In this document: piece by piece, positions 30,820 to 40,499 of the stretch
Layout: the number at the start of each line of letters is the position of its first letter
Numbering within the stretch: the stretch's first letter is position 1
Assembly (NCBI GenBank): GCA_029204225.1
Contig: CM055109.1
Span: 31,969,870-32,033,869, forward strand
Origin: Diphasiastrum complanatum
Lineage: Eukaryota > Streptophyta > Lycopodiopsida > Lycopodiales > Lycopodiaceae
Length of the DNA: 64,000 bases
Reading direction: 5' to 3'
Notes under the pieces: generated by a model
Seen by the model: the letters and a program-made list of their open reading frames with translations, nothing else
Databases searched by the model: none
Told to the model about the DNA's origin: nothing
Program-made: the position numbers and the translations under genes

Positions 30820-31700
30820 TACATCCGTACAGATTCAGCAGGTACTAGATCAACTAAAACCTCTTTCTGCTTCTGAGCTATGGTAACAACCATAAAAAAA
30901 AAGGTATACTTGGTTCAGTAGGCTGAGTTGTTAGTCTGTGCTTGATCGTAATCATATTCACTGGAGTAGTAACCGATAGTGGTTTTGGTCTTGCTGGGAC
31001 AATCCTTGTAACAATGTCCAAAACCGCATTCACGACATAATGCCAAAACTTTCCTTTGTTCAGACATTCCGCAACTCTGTGGTTCTCTCCGCATGCAAAG
31101 CATCCAAGTAGTGCTCTGGCCCATTGTCTAGCTGCTTATTGTTGAGCAGCAGCATAAATAGCATATTACTCTGAAGGACCAATATTTTGATCATTATTGT
31201 GATTCCATTGCTCATTAACATTATAAGGCTCTGGTTCCATTAGGTTCGCAGGAAGAGCTTGTTGTGCTTGTGGAGTTGGCAAAACTGGTCATTCAGGAAA
31301 TCCAAGGGCAAAGTTTTGAGCCTTGCTCTTAGGATCAGGTCCCGTATAGGTAGTAGGTTCCCGATATTTAAGCTTAGCATACCTTTGCTGGATAATCCGA
31401 GGATTAAACGAGCAAAAAGATGTTTTGTGTTGTGTAGAATTGCACAGATGACAAAATAGTATTTGTCATTCGTTGTTTCAATGTTGGGACATTCGTTCAT
31501 GGTGTGATTTCTCGCACAAATTGAACACCAAACATTCTCCTGACTGAAAAGGTCTTAGCGAACTTTTTCGTTGCTTTGTTACTCTGAGCCTGCACCTCTT
31601 CCAAAGCTTTCAGCTTCTTGTTGAATTGAGACTGCATCTTATCCAACTACATCTGTTACTTTTGACCAAGTTTCTCGAACTCATTGATCATCAATTCTGC
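30820..31700 (-). pseudogene. Gypsy-C gag with three zinc knuckles
   Basis: The minus strand reads a coiled-coil-like segment (LDKMQSQFNKKLKALEEVQA, about 31650-31590), then CSICARNHTMNEC (about 31527), CFACGENHRVAEC (about 31104) and CRECGFGHCYKDC (about 31035). These are three knuckles of spacing CX2CX3HX4C, one residue shorter than the usual CX2CX4HX4C. A glutamine/asparagine-rich linker lies between knuckles 1 and 2. Frames shift twice. The nucleocapsid binds element RNA. It lies on the same strand as the Gypsy-A2 integrase end (23753-24227) and could be that element's gag, with the middle lost, but this is not provable here. Confidence 0.7.
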
Positions 31701-31937
31701 ACCATATCACACATTCACATGAAATTGCTCAAACATGAGATAGAATAAGTAAAGTAAACATAAACAACACTTCCTTGTTTCTCCCTTGACCTTACATGAG
31801 TCTTCAATAACCTGCAAAAATAGATTCAAAGTATCTTCGCCATTTGATTTCCCTTTGATGCTCTTGACTAGCTCCAAATTGCCACTTTTCCTTTTGTGTT
31901 GTTGAAACCCTTTGAGATCAACCTCTTGATCTTCCAC

Positions 31938-32637
31938 TTAACCCTCAAACTCATTGAACAGAACTTCATTTCCAGATCCATTAGTCTCATCTAGTCCATG
32001 AAAAACACCATTCATTTGCATAGCATCATCTACACAAGAAGATTTACCAAAATATGCGAGAAATGCAAAACGAGTAACTTCCACTTGCTTACCATTCTCA
32101 TCATAAGTGAGCCTCAAAGGTTGTCGCCTTTTCCTTGTTTTCCTCCTTGGATTTTGATTTGAAGTAGGCTCTTCAACATCAACATCCAAAGTATCATCAA
32201 TTTCATCAACATCAAGAATGTTAGATCCAACATCCACACCACCACTTGAAGAAACTTTTGGAAAGTTTCCCTCATCAAAAATGACATCTCTTCCAATGAC
32301 TACTATCTTAGTTAAAGGAATAAAAACTTTGTAAGTCTTGATGACCTCACTATAACCAACAAATATACCTTTCTTTGAAGATGAATACTCCTTTGTCCTA
32401 TCATCAAGAGTAATATTGATATAGAAAATGCATCCAAAAGTTTTGAAAAACTTGACACTCGGCCTTCTAACCAGACCTCAAAAGGGGTTTTTCCATCCAA
32501 TACCACACTCAGCCATCTATTGCATAGAAAATTAGCACAGAACAAAGCTTCATCCCAAATAAAAATAGGAAGATTTGCACCTAACCTCGTGGCTTTGGCT
32601 CCTGCACATAAGGTTCTATTCTTCCTCTTGGCCACTC
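31938..32637 (-). pseudogene. Copia-D integrase C-terminal half and linker
   Basis: Sense reads VAKRKNRTLCAGAKATRLGA (after the lost catalytic region), DEALFCANFLCNR, GKTPFEVW and VYLLVIVRSS. A linker follows with EPTSNQNPRRKTRKRRQ and FAFLAYFGKSS. It is a close relative of Copia-A (same block order and wording). At 32637 it is fused to RT of a different family (Copia-E). The rest of Copia-D, coming earlier in sense, is at 36818-37415. About 40 codons of integrase between the two halves are missing. Confidence 0.85.
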
Positions 32638-33390
32638 GATCAATTGCTCCGTTGGCATTATATTTGATCTTAAAGATCCATTTGTAATCAATGATATTGC
32701 AGGCAATAGGAGTTTCGACTAATGACCATGTCTGATTCTTGATCAGAGAGGAATACTCTGTGTCCATGGCTTCTCTTCATATATCAGAGTCTGGTTGGCT
32801 AAGTGCCTCTTCGACTGTCGTCGGTTCCTACATTAAGAGATAGACAGACTCAGGAGGATTCTACTGATGAACCGCTCTTGGGACTTATTGCTGGGTAGCA
32901 GCAACATCTTCGTCTGATTCGCTGTCTCGAAGTGGGTCGACAATACATACGCCTGAGTCAGAAACTCGGACTGTCGTGTCAACGGCAGGTGATGAAGGTT
33001 CTTCTTGAGCAATATCCTTGCCTTTGAGGTCGACGAACTGATCCTCGATAAAGACTGTATCCCGGTTATACAAGATTTGTTGAGTATCAGAATCATATAG
33101 CTTGTAAGTGTTATCAGACGAAGTATATCCGATCAGGATGGTCTTGAGACCTTGGAAGTCCAATTTCTTCCTTGTGTCCTTTGGGATCTGCGGATAGACA
33201 ATGCACCGAAACACTCTTAGGTTCTTCAAAGAAGGCTTAGATCCTGTCCACACCTCGTGGGGTGTCTTGTCTGAGAGGGCCTTGGTCGAACATCTGTTCT
33301 AGACGTAAGCTACAGTGGAGACAGCTTCAACCCAGAATTTCTTGGGAAACAATACATGTGATAGCATACATTTAGCAGATTCGACCAAAC
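32638..33390 (-). pseudogene. Copia-E integrase C-terminus and start of RT
   Basis: Sense reads LPKKFW-type LFPKKFWVEAVSTVAYV, then WTGSKPSLKNLRVFRCIVYP, LIGYTSSDNTYKLYDSDTQQ and an acidic linker DSESDEDVAATQQ. After a frame break come EYSSLIKNQTWSLVETP and YKWIFKIKYNANGAIDR, the first RT block. It is joined there to Copia-D integrase. The RT fingers and palm, including YVDD, are absent. The integrase part is separated from its core by MITE-1. Confidence 0.85.
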
Positions 33391-33767
33391 ATTAGAGGAG
33401 TTCTAAATCCCAAAAAGACCCTTTGTAAAGATTCTTTTTATATTTTTTCTCAAATTTTTCTTACAAATGGATCAATCAAAACACTCAAATTTGAAATCTA
33501 CGTAACGTAACTTTTTGAGTCCACATTTTGATTCCATACTAAAAATGGCATAACTTTTTAGTGGTAAGTCCAAATTTAGCGAAGTTTGGTGCATTAGAAA
33601 GTGCTCAACAAGGGCTTTCCAATGATATGTTACATCACATACTTTTGAGCTACAATTAAAGAGTTATGGCAAGTCAAATGTATTAGTGTTATAATATTTT
33701 AATAATAAAAAAGACATCTTGCACGAATTCTTAAAGGGTCTTTTTGGAACTCAAAACTCCTCTAATG
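33391..33767. mobile_element. MITE-1, 377-bp element with about 36-bp terminal inverted repeats
   Basis: The left end reads CATTAGAGGAGTTCTAAATC and on to AAAAAGACCCTTT; the right end is its imperfect reverse complement, ending AACTCCTCTAATG. The interior is AT-rich and non-coding. It interrupts the copia integrase exactly after the E-R-K-N motif, and the frame there now ends in codons supplied by the MITE. The target duplication is not clear. Size, AT content and inverted repeats fit a miniature inverted-repeat DNA transposon. The superfamily cannot be assigned from sequence alone. A diverged copy is at 57-190. Confidence 0.85.
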
Positions 33768-34110
33768 GTATGTTCTTTCTCTCAGCGAAGCCATTAGACT
33801 GAGGACTGTAAGGAGTGATGAATTGCTGCTCAATGCCTTGGCATTGGAAGCACTCCTTAAACTCGACAGAGATATAATCTCCACCGTTGTCTGACCTTAG
33901 GGCCTTGATCGTCCTTCCAATCTCCTTTTCTGCACGCTCCTTGAAGATTCTAAAGCAGTTGAAGTCTTCTGATTTATTTTTTATGAAGTACACCATAGTT
34001 CTTCTGGAGAATTCATCAATAAAGATTATAAAATACTTGGCGTCCTTCAACAAAGGATTTTTCATCTAGCCACAAATATTTGAATGTACAACATCTAGCA
34101 ATCCTCTAGC
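33768..34110 (-). pseudogene. Copia-E integrase core
   Basis: Sense reads FIIFIDEFSRRTMVYFI, KALRSDNGGDYISVEF (second catalytic Asp) and PYSPQSNGFAERKN (catalytic Glu). The first catalytic residue, expected as HSD before C-G, reads HSN, followed by a stop. MITE-1 then truncates the domain. So the active site is damaged twice over. Confidence 0.9.
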
Positions 34111-34249
34111 AACATGCTGATGGCTTGACTTAAATGGTTGACTTAAATGGTTTCCTAGTCTGTTTACCAACTAGACAGTCTTGATTGACAGGTAACTCGA
34201 CCTTTTCGCGAGGATAGTCGAGATCAAGAACAATAGATTGTCTAGACAT

Positions 34250-34711
34250 TCATTGTACAGTAGCATGATTTAAATAACCAAGTCTATAATGCCGAAGTAG
34301 ACCTTTATTTGAATGAATTGAAGTACTGAGAGCCTGACTAGAGGCAGAAAAGCAATGACTCAACTTATACAAGTATCCATGCCTCTTTCCGAGTGCTAGG
34401 ATCTTGCCTGTCCTATCAACTACTTTACACTGATCACATTCGAACTCTACTCTATGTCCTAGATCTGTGATTCTGCTTACAGAGAGCAGATTCGTAGATA
34501 ACTTTGGTACATACAAGGCTTTAGAGAGTAGCTTAGAGTGATCATTTGCAAAGCATAATTTTACAGTGCCTTCACCTTTAATATCTTGTGTGCTATTGTC
34601 GCCAAGGTGAACGAATTTTTGAGTACTGTAAGGTGTATAGGACTCGAAACAACCAATGAGGCTAGTCATGTGCTGAGTGGCTCCGGAATCCAAGAACTTC
34701 TGCAGCTGCAT
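34250..34711 (-). pseudogene. Copia-E protease and pre-integrase domain
   Basis: The 153-residue frame starts with the protease site LDSGATQHMTS, continues through FVHLGDNSTQDIKGEGTVKL and ALYVPKLSTNLLSVSRITD (conserved C-terminal protease part). It ends in the pre-integrase GLLRHYRLGYLNHATVQ, where the usual H-R-L-G-H has a Tyr for the second His, weakening zinc binding. A stop then separates it from the integrase core. Confidence 0.9.
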
Positions 34712-34719
34712 TTGCCACT

Positions 34720-35508
34720 TGATTCGACTGCCCTTTGCTGTTGTTCTTCACTTGAAGTATTTGACAGTCTTGTATTTCATGCTTGTTTTGTTTGCAGTAT
34801 CTGCTTCTTTGTCTACGGATTCGACTGTTCTTTGTGCTGAGCTGGTTTCTGGTCTGGCTTTGATTGCTTCGGGCCTTTCTTCTTCTTCTACTTTGTCATG
34901 CTCTTGTTGGTGTACAAGGCGTGAGAATCAGCTGAGGAACTCGAGGCTTTGTTCCTCCATGTGTCTTCCTGCAACAACATAGTAATGACTCTCGAAAGAG
35001 TCAATTTTGGATGAGTCGTGATGATCATCACCCAGCTGTTGTAAGAGCTTGGCAAGCTTGTGAGCAGTTGTATCACTGCGTCTTGATCGTCTATGACAGA
35101 TCTGACAGTGGTCATTTGTCTTAGCAGGTTCTTGAATTGATTAATGTGATTCTGCAGAGAATCACCATTCGTCATCTTGAGGGAGTAGAATTTCTTCTTG
35201 AGATGTAGCTTGGAAGCTATATCTCGCACTTCGTATAGTGTGCTCAAGATGTCTCAGACGTCTTTCAATGTCTGGCCTTGGATACATGGCCGATCTGAGT
35301 ATCCGTGATGTTGAGGATGATCAGTGCGAAAGCTTTTCCATCCTTCAGCTTCCATCTGGTGATTGTCGTGTCGTCCGCTTCGGGTTTTCCTTCTGCGCCT
35401 GTAACAACATTGTACAATTCTTTTTCCATAGATGGTAATTGGCTCCATCAAGCTTGTTTTCATCTTAAATTTTCATAGATGGTAATTGGCTCCATCAAGC
35501 TTGTCCAT
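34720..35508 (-). pseudogene. Copia-E gag
   Basis: Gag starts at ATG 35508 with MDKLDGANYHL (then a stop where Trp is expected), a canonical copia gag start. A 47-bp tandem duplication repeats K-L-D-G-A-N-Y-H-L and shifts the frame. Then follow alternating-frame pieces including FRTDHPQHHGYSD/ITDTQIG-type text and 35247-34888, which reads LYEVRDIASKLHLKKKFYSL, then NHINQFKNLLRQM, LLTSLPSSYNSWV. No clear zinc knuckle remains before protease. Gag would form the particle. This copy is broken. Confidence 0.85.
35427..35503. repeat. 47-bp tandem duplication in Copia-E gag
   Basis: CATAGATGGTAATTGGCTCC and following bases occur at 35427 and again at 35474. The unit is 47 bp, not a multiple of three, so it destroys the gag frame in its first 20 codons. 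Confidence 0.92.
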
Positions 35509-35683
35509 GATAGGAATGGCTTTCCCTTGGGAATCCATGTGGAAGAGTTAGTCTGAGTGATAGGAGAAACTATCAGTGAATGAAGTATGAAAATCTGATA
35601 CTGAAAAATACGAACAAGAAAACAATTACTCTATCGGCTAGTAGAGTCTTGTACTATGGAAGCTTATCAAGCTATCAAAACTA

Positions 35684-35694
35684 CTCTGATACCA
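35684..35694 (-). promoter_or_regulatory. Copia-E primer-binding site
   Basis: Sense TGGTATCAGAG, directly after the LTR end. It is slightly shorter in match to the initiator-methionine tRNA than in Copia-B and Copia-C (next bases TAG). Confidence 0.85.
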
Positions 35695-36817
35695 TGTTGG
35701 AGATATAGAGATGAACGAGTTGAGAAAATGTGTCGTATGTTAGAAACAAAAAATAAGCTCAAAGAGGTAAGACGAACACGAACGAGAAACGAACTCGAAC
35801 AAGAAATGAACAAGAAACAAACTCAAATAAAATGTTCATGCGCAGCGGAATGAACTATACGACTCTCTCCAAAAGCATGACTACGCCTATCAAAACAAAC
35901 AAGACATTAGTGATGGGAATCACAGTAGTTCTTGATTACATAGCCAAACTTTAATAAATGAATAAAGCTCCAGAAGAATGGTTTGTCGCGAATAATAAGA
36001 CAAACGATTTGTCGCAAATGATTCGCGAAAGACAAGACTAAATGTTAGTCGTCTATTACCAAAAAGAACAAGTAGAAAGATCAGACAGATGAATGATAAG
36101 CATAACAATATTAATATAGATCTGAACGCAGAACAAAGAACTGTATCAGATTAAGTATATTATGTATACATGTCAATAATGCGGTAGAGCACAAGACAAT
36201 AGCGGACGAAACCGTGTGCCCTACGAAGCTTATACAATTTGTAAAGGAATAAAACCTTATTGCTGACAATCAAGAATCAATGCACAAGGCATCTACTTTG
36301 TCTCATTCATCAACTCATCAACTCATTAACCTCATTAACCTCATTAACCTGAATACACAAATGGTATCCAGTATATATACATTATATTGCAGGTGTGCAG
36401 ATGTGGAAAGTACAGAGTGGATGTGTTGTCTGTAAGAGATTGTGGGTGGCTGCAATCGTTGTCCAATCTATTAGCGCAGCTGCATCGGGTGAGCGTGGAA
36501 AGGGTGCGACGTCAGTCAATGCTGAAGTGATCGTTGGTGATGACAATGCAAAAAGTGCATCACTCTTACAAGTAGCCTTATTATTAGATTTACAGGGTGT
36601 CTTTGCTTTTAGGGCACCTTTGGCATTCTGTAAGACAGTGTCCCCTTTTTGCCTGTCACAATAACGTGTGTAAAAATACAGTGTCACGATTCTTTCGCCT
36701 TTTCTTCATCTGTGCAAATTTGCATGTAAATATGCAGAGTGCGCGACAACATTAGTAAATATGAATGGAGGCAGATTAAAATGGGATTTAAGGAGAGTAG
36801 AGGGAATAAATCCAACA
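35695..36817 (-). repeat. Copia-E 5' LTR
   Basis: In sense it begins TGTTGGATTTATTCCCTCTA at 36817 and ends TATATCTCCAACA at 35695, tips TGTTGGA/TCCAACA being perfect inverted repeats; length 1123 bp. Copia-E2 shares the LTR start. The ACTTC after 36817 should be the target duplication, but the other flank is lost. Confidence 0.85.
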
Positions 36818-37415
36818 ACTTCTCAACCACTTGATCTTTGAGGAAAATTGTACCTCCCTTGCAATTTTGAACTTGACAAGAACATCAAACACCTCGTCTT
36901 TGCTCTTTAGTAGATACACCCAACAAAATCTACTAAAATCATCAATAAAAGTCACCTACATCTTAGCACCTCCATTGCTAATTGTAGTAACACCATGAAT
37001 ATCTAAATGTACAAGTTGAAAAAGCTTACTTGATCTTCATGGAGATCTCTTGTAAGGTAGCCTATGTGACTTTGATAAAGCACATTGCTCACAAACATGA
37101 TGCAAGCTTGTTAAAGAATTGGGAAGACCAAACACAACTTGCCTCTTTGCCATCACCTCCAATGACTTGTAGATCTCTTGTGCCATACTTCTTGCATTGA
37201 CAATTGCTCCTTTTCCATACATCCAACTTGGTTAGCAACAACACAAACATCAAGTTTGAAAAACTTACCATGCTTTTTCCCTTTTGCAATCAATTCATCC
37301 TCCTTCTTGATCAAACAAGCATCACCATTCAAACTCCACTTTGAATCCCTTTTCAAGTATCTGACTCACACTAAAAAGGTGCTTAGTGATAGATGGAATG
37401 AACAAAACATCCTTT
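36818..37415 (-). pseudogene. Copia-D pre-integrase and start of integrase
   Basis: Sense reads NGDACLIKKEDELIAKGKKH, then FFKLDVCVVANQVGCMEKEQ, EVWHKR and QCALSKSHRLPYKRS-type wording (HHCC domain). The integrase start follows with an F-x-R-F-C-W-V-Y-L-L-K-S-K-D-E-V block near 36940-36880. It stops at 36818 where Copia-E begins. It is a relative of Copia-A 8171-8572. The G-H-P-N-F part after W-H-K-R is deleted or shifted. Confidence 0.85.
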
Positions 37416-37424
37416 GTCGGCCAC

Positions 37425-37620
37425 TTTGATGTCGATGATGTCAACGACTTCGACTTTGGACATTTCGGGCTTTGGTTGCAGGGACAAATGTCGGGCTCTT
37501 GGACTTTGACTTCGGCCATTTCGGGCACTTCGATCTCTGGTTGCAATGGCACCTCGTCGAGCACTTCGGTGACTTTGACTTCGGCTACTTCGGCCTCGGC
37601 TTCGGGGAATGCTAAGGAAT
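37425..37620. repeat. Degenerate TTCGGC/ACTTCG repeat
   Basis: Words ACTTCGGC, TCGGCCATTTCGGGC and GACTTTGACTTCGG recur about every 9-12 bp for nearly 200 bp. It gives an open E/V-rich reading (minus) and an S/T-rich reading (+), neither of which I take as a gene. It directly abuts Copia-D. A similar repeat occurs in the Copia-E2 LTR (50265-50410). Confidence 0.7.
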
Positions 37621-37639
37621 GGCTGCAAGAGTTCACCAT

Positions 37640-38182
37640 TTCCAACTTTTTAGAGATAGATAGAATTTAGATTTAATTAGATTAGTAGATAGTTACAATT
37701 TAAAATCTTCAAAGCTCAAGAGATTAGATTTTAGGAATCATAAATATTAATGGGCATGTAAATCACACTCATCATACTATCATAAAGAAATCATATTGGA
37801 GTGTTTGCCCTTCAATAGGACTCTTGAACAAAATTTAATAATGTTAAATGCATTTTAAGTAAGTGGTAGGCTTGAAGAAACAAAACGTTTCTACTACCAA
37901 AGCTTTGCTAGCTTTCAGCCCTCACTCTGACGAAAACGTTCGCAAAAGTCAAAAGACACGAAGCGAATGTTTGTGAACACCCTGACAAAAAAGACACGAA
38001 CGCGAAAAATTTGCGAAAGAGAATTTTTTGTGGTACAGCGGGAGAAAGTCAGACGATGCAAAAGTCAAACGACTCGAAGCGACACGAAAATTTTCGCGAC
38101 GTTTTTTTTTCAACCCTCATGCTCCAAAAAAAAAAAGGACCAGCAAGATCACGCAAGTACCAAGAAGTACAGATATCTGATC
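37640..38182. other. No gene seen
   Basis: AT-rich unique-looking DNA, then 37925-38110 with repeated GCGAA/TTCGC and ACGAAG words. No domain or LTR boundary was found apart from the Copia-F LTR that begins at 38183. Confidence 0.5.
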
Positions 38183-38812
38183 TGATATCATGACATCAGC
38201 AGATGCACTCTAGGTCATGGCTAATCTGCCACTCTTGTAATTTGTGATTAGTTGTAGATGTTTAATCACTCTAATCTAGAAGTTACACGATGCGACTATA
38301 TACCTTCTGGTTGATGCATGATAAAACAAGTCTGATGCTAGTAAGAAAGATAGACAGACAGAATACAGAATAGAAGTCCGCCTGCGAGCGAGACAAGTTT
38401 TGTAAGCAGGATCCATTGAGATCCAAGAGGTCCGCTAGTAAGCGAGACATCACTCGTGGGAGAAAGTCGCTTCTCTCATGCCAACAAGTTGTGTGGGTCT
38501 GTCATATAGTGCATGAAAAACAAGAAGATCAATATATGATATTGTAGCCATTACGCATATATCACTCTTATCTTGTCTGATCTTGAATGAATTGCTGTCC
38601 GCCATCGTTTGTGTATCTCATTCACTCATTTCATCAATTCCGCACATTGGTTGAATTTTGTCGAATGCTATGTTAATCAAAACGTAGATCAGCAATGTCT
38701 GTCTACATAATTCTGGAGGACTGTAGGAATAATACAGCTAGCAGAGACCAGCAATCATATCTAAAATCCATCTGAATTGTTTCACATCTGAGAATGCTCG
38801 TGCTTCGCATCA
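38183..38812 (+). repeat. Copia-F 5' LTR
   Basis: Starts TGATATCATGACATCAGC and ends GCTTCGCATCA, one base before a perfect primer-binding site. CTATATACC at 38296-38304 is a TATA box in a proper U3 position. The left boundary rests on the TG and TGATATCA tip only, because no second copy is present. Confidence 0.6.
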
Positions 38813-38813
38813 G

Positions 38814-38826
38814 TGGTATCAGAGCC
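38814..38826 (+). promoter_or_regulatory. Copia-F primer-binding site
   Basis: TGGTATCAGAGCC, complementary to initiator-methionine tRNA, one base after the LTR end. Confidence 0.9.
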
Positions 38827-38924
38827 TACATTGTCATAGTCTGACGTAGCCAATAAGCTATCAGATCTAGGAGGCCAAGCTTTCAAACAAAACACCATCA
38901 ACAAGAGAATACACTTCAGAAGCA

Positions 38925-39235
38925 ATGGTTTCAATTAGCAGCATACAGAGTAATTAGCAGCGTACAGTTCTGGATTCTTCAAGATCTAACTTTTTGGCCT
39001 GAAAAGTTAAGACATCATTGATACTCAAGGGTGAAGAATTATTCCCCTGGGTGGATGGTGCAAAAGAGATGCCTACGACATCAGGCAAAGAGCTACCCGA
39101 GTGGAGGGAGAAAAATGACAAGGCAGTAGCCTTGCTATCTCCATCGAAGATAGTCTCGCACTTGACCTGACTACACTCTCCAAAGCTAAAGAGATGTGGG
39201 ATACACTGCTCACGAGACTTCAAATAAAATCAAGT
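38925..39235 (+). pseudogene. Copia-F gag N-terminal fragment
   Basis: From ATG 38925, + strand readings (two frames) give KVKTSLILKGEELFPWVDG, WREKNDKAVALL, then LTTLSKAKEMWDTLLTRLQI. This is the copia gag pattern of W-V-D-G, W...D-x-x-A and A-K-E-M-W-D-x-L. It ends at about 39235 where GGTGATGG-rich DNA begins. No later domain of Copia-F is present. Confidence 0.7.
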
Positions 39236-40125
39236 GACGAAGATGGTGGTGATGGGTGGAACTGTGTTGACGATGGGGATGACGATGGTGGTAGTTATGG
39301 TGGTGATGGTGGGGATGATTATAGGGCGAATGGCAGAGGAGGTTAGGGGAATTGTGACGGTTAGGGTAGATGATGTGGAGATGGTGAGAGTGGTGATGGG
39401 GGAGGATACAGATGTGGCAATATTGGAGGAGAGGGGAGAAGTGGCAACTGGATGGATGGGGCTATGCGCAGGAGATGTGATCTGAAGGAAGGGGGAGAAT
39501 GGGTAGAGCTAGTGTGCATGTGGGTAGATCGGGTAGGTGAGGCGGTGAAGGACGCCTGCTTTTCTCAGAACCGCAAGGCAGCCATCAGTGCGAAAAGCAA
39601 CGAGCTCTTGCTATGTGAGTATCGGGAGGACGCTGTACTACGAAGGTGCACACGTGGCATGAGGAGGGGTTCACGATGGGTAGATTGGGGAGAAGTCTCT
39701 CCCTCCTCTCGGCTAGGGAAACTGGATGTGGTTGGGGATCCGGTTTGTTGAATCGCGGACGGTGAGGTAGTGGTTCGTGAAGACATTGTGGGGCTAGAGG
39801 ATTGGCTAGGACTGGCGGCTGGGACTAGATGGTGGAGCTGCACTCTTGGAGAGTCAGACTCTTTGTCCAAAGGGAGTAGCAACATCCAAAAGATGATGTT
39901 TCGGTGGCATGAGATTGGTTTTGGAGGTATGGGGTTAAACGGAGGATGTGGAAGCTGTATGAGAATTAGGGCTCTGATGGTGAGTCAAGACAGAGTACGA
40001 GTCAAGAGTGGCAAGTCAGGTTGTTGGCGAGTCAAAATGCAAGTAATGAGATTGGTGAGTCAGAGCACGAGTAGGGCTTCGGCGAGTCGAGTCGATGGGC
40101 TTTGGCGAGTCAAATGGTGAGTTAG
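39236..40125. repeat. GC-rich low-complexity block
   Basis: GGTGATGG/GATGGTGG words dominate 39236-39330 and GGCGAGTCA/GAGTCAGAG words dominate 39970-40115, with G-rich DNA between. Open frames here (39234-39485 +, 39565-39885 -, 39770-40120 +) are glycine/valine- or serine/proline-rich and follow from composition. I see no domain. It is markedly richer in G than its surroundings. Confidence 0.6.
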
Positions 40126-40499
40126 GTGTAATGTTATTTTTGAAAGTGGTCCTATCAATGCCAAATTATTAGTGTTTGCACTGTGCATAGTTTGTTTTCC
40201 GATTGGCTACCAGATTTATGAGATTTTCTAATCAGAAACTCACATTGTTTACTAAAAATGACAATTTTGTCAAAAATCAAGCCTAACTTGCAGTCAGGGT
40301 GGAATTTTTCTGGACAGACTTGATCACGAGCTCATTTGCAGTAGAGGACAATAATGGCAGGGGCAGGGACTGCTAAATTTAGCAAAAGTGCTCCTTTTAG
40401 GTCGTTCAAGGCATTTCTAGAGCATCTTGACAAGGGAAAAAAAAGAGAAAAGAGAGGTAGGTCGGGACTTTTACATGGGTGAGAGAATTTTGTACAAGG

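Larger units (their letters stand above)
32638..36817 (-). mobile_element. Copia-E, inserted in Copia-D and 3'-truncated
   Basis: It has a 5' LTR (35695-36817), primer-binding site, gag, protease, integrase and the first part of RT, then ends abruptly at 32638. RNase H and 3' LTR are gone. It carries MITE-1 in integrase. Copia-E2 (49.8-52.3 kb) is the same family, shown by shared words SLIKNQTWSLVE / SLIKNHTWSLVE and a common LTR end. Confidence 0.8.

Noticed and set aside
39234-39485. Methionine/valine/glycine-rich frame as a gene
   Set aside because: It is a translation of GGTGATGG-type repeats.
39565-39885. Minus-strand serine/proline-rich 106-residue frame
   Set aside because: Composition is set by the G-rich block; overlapping + frames are equally open and no motif is present.
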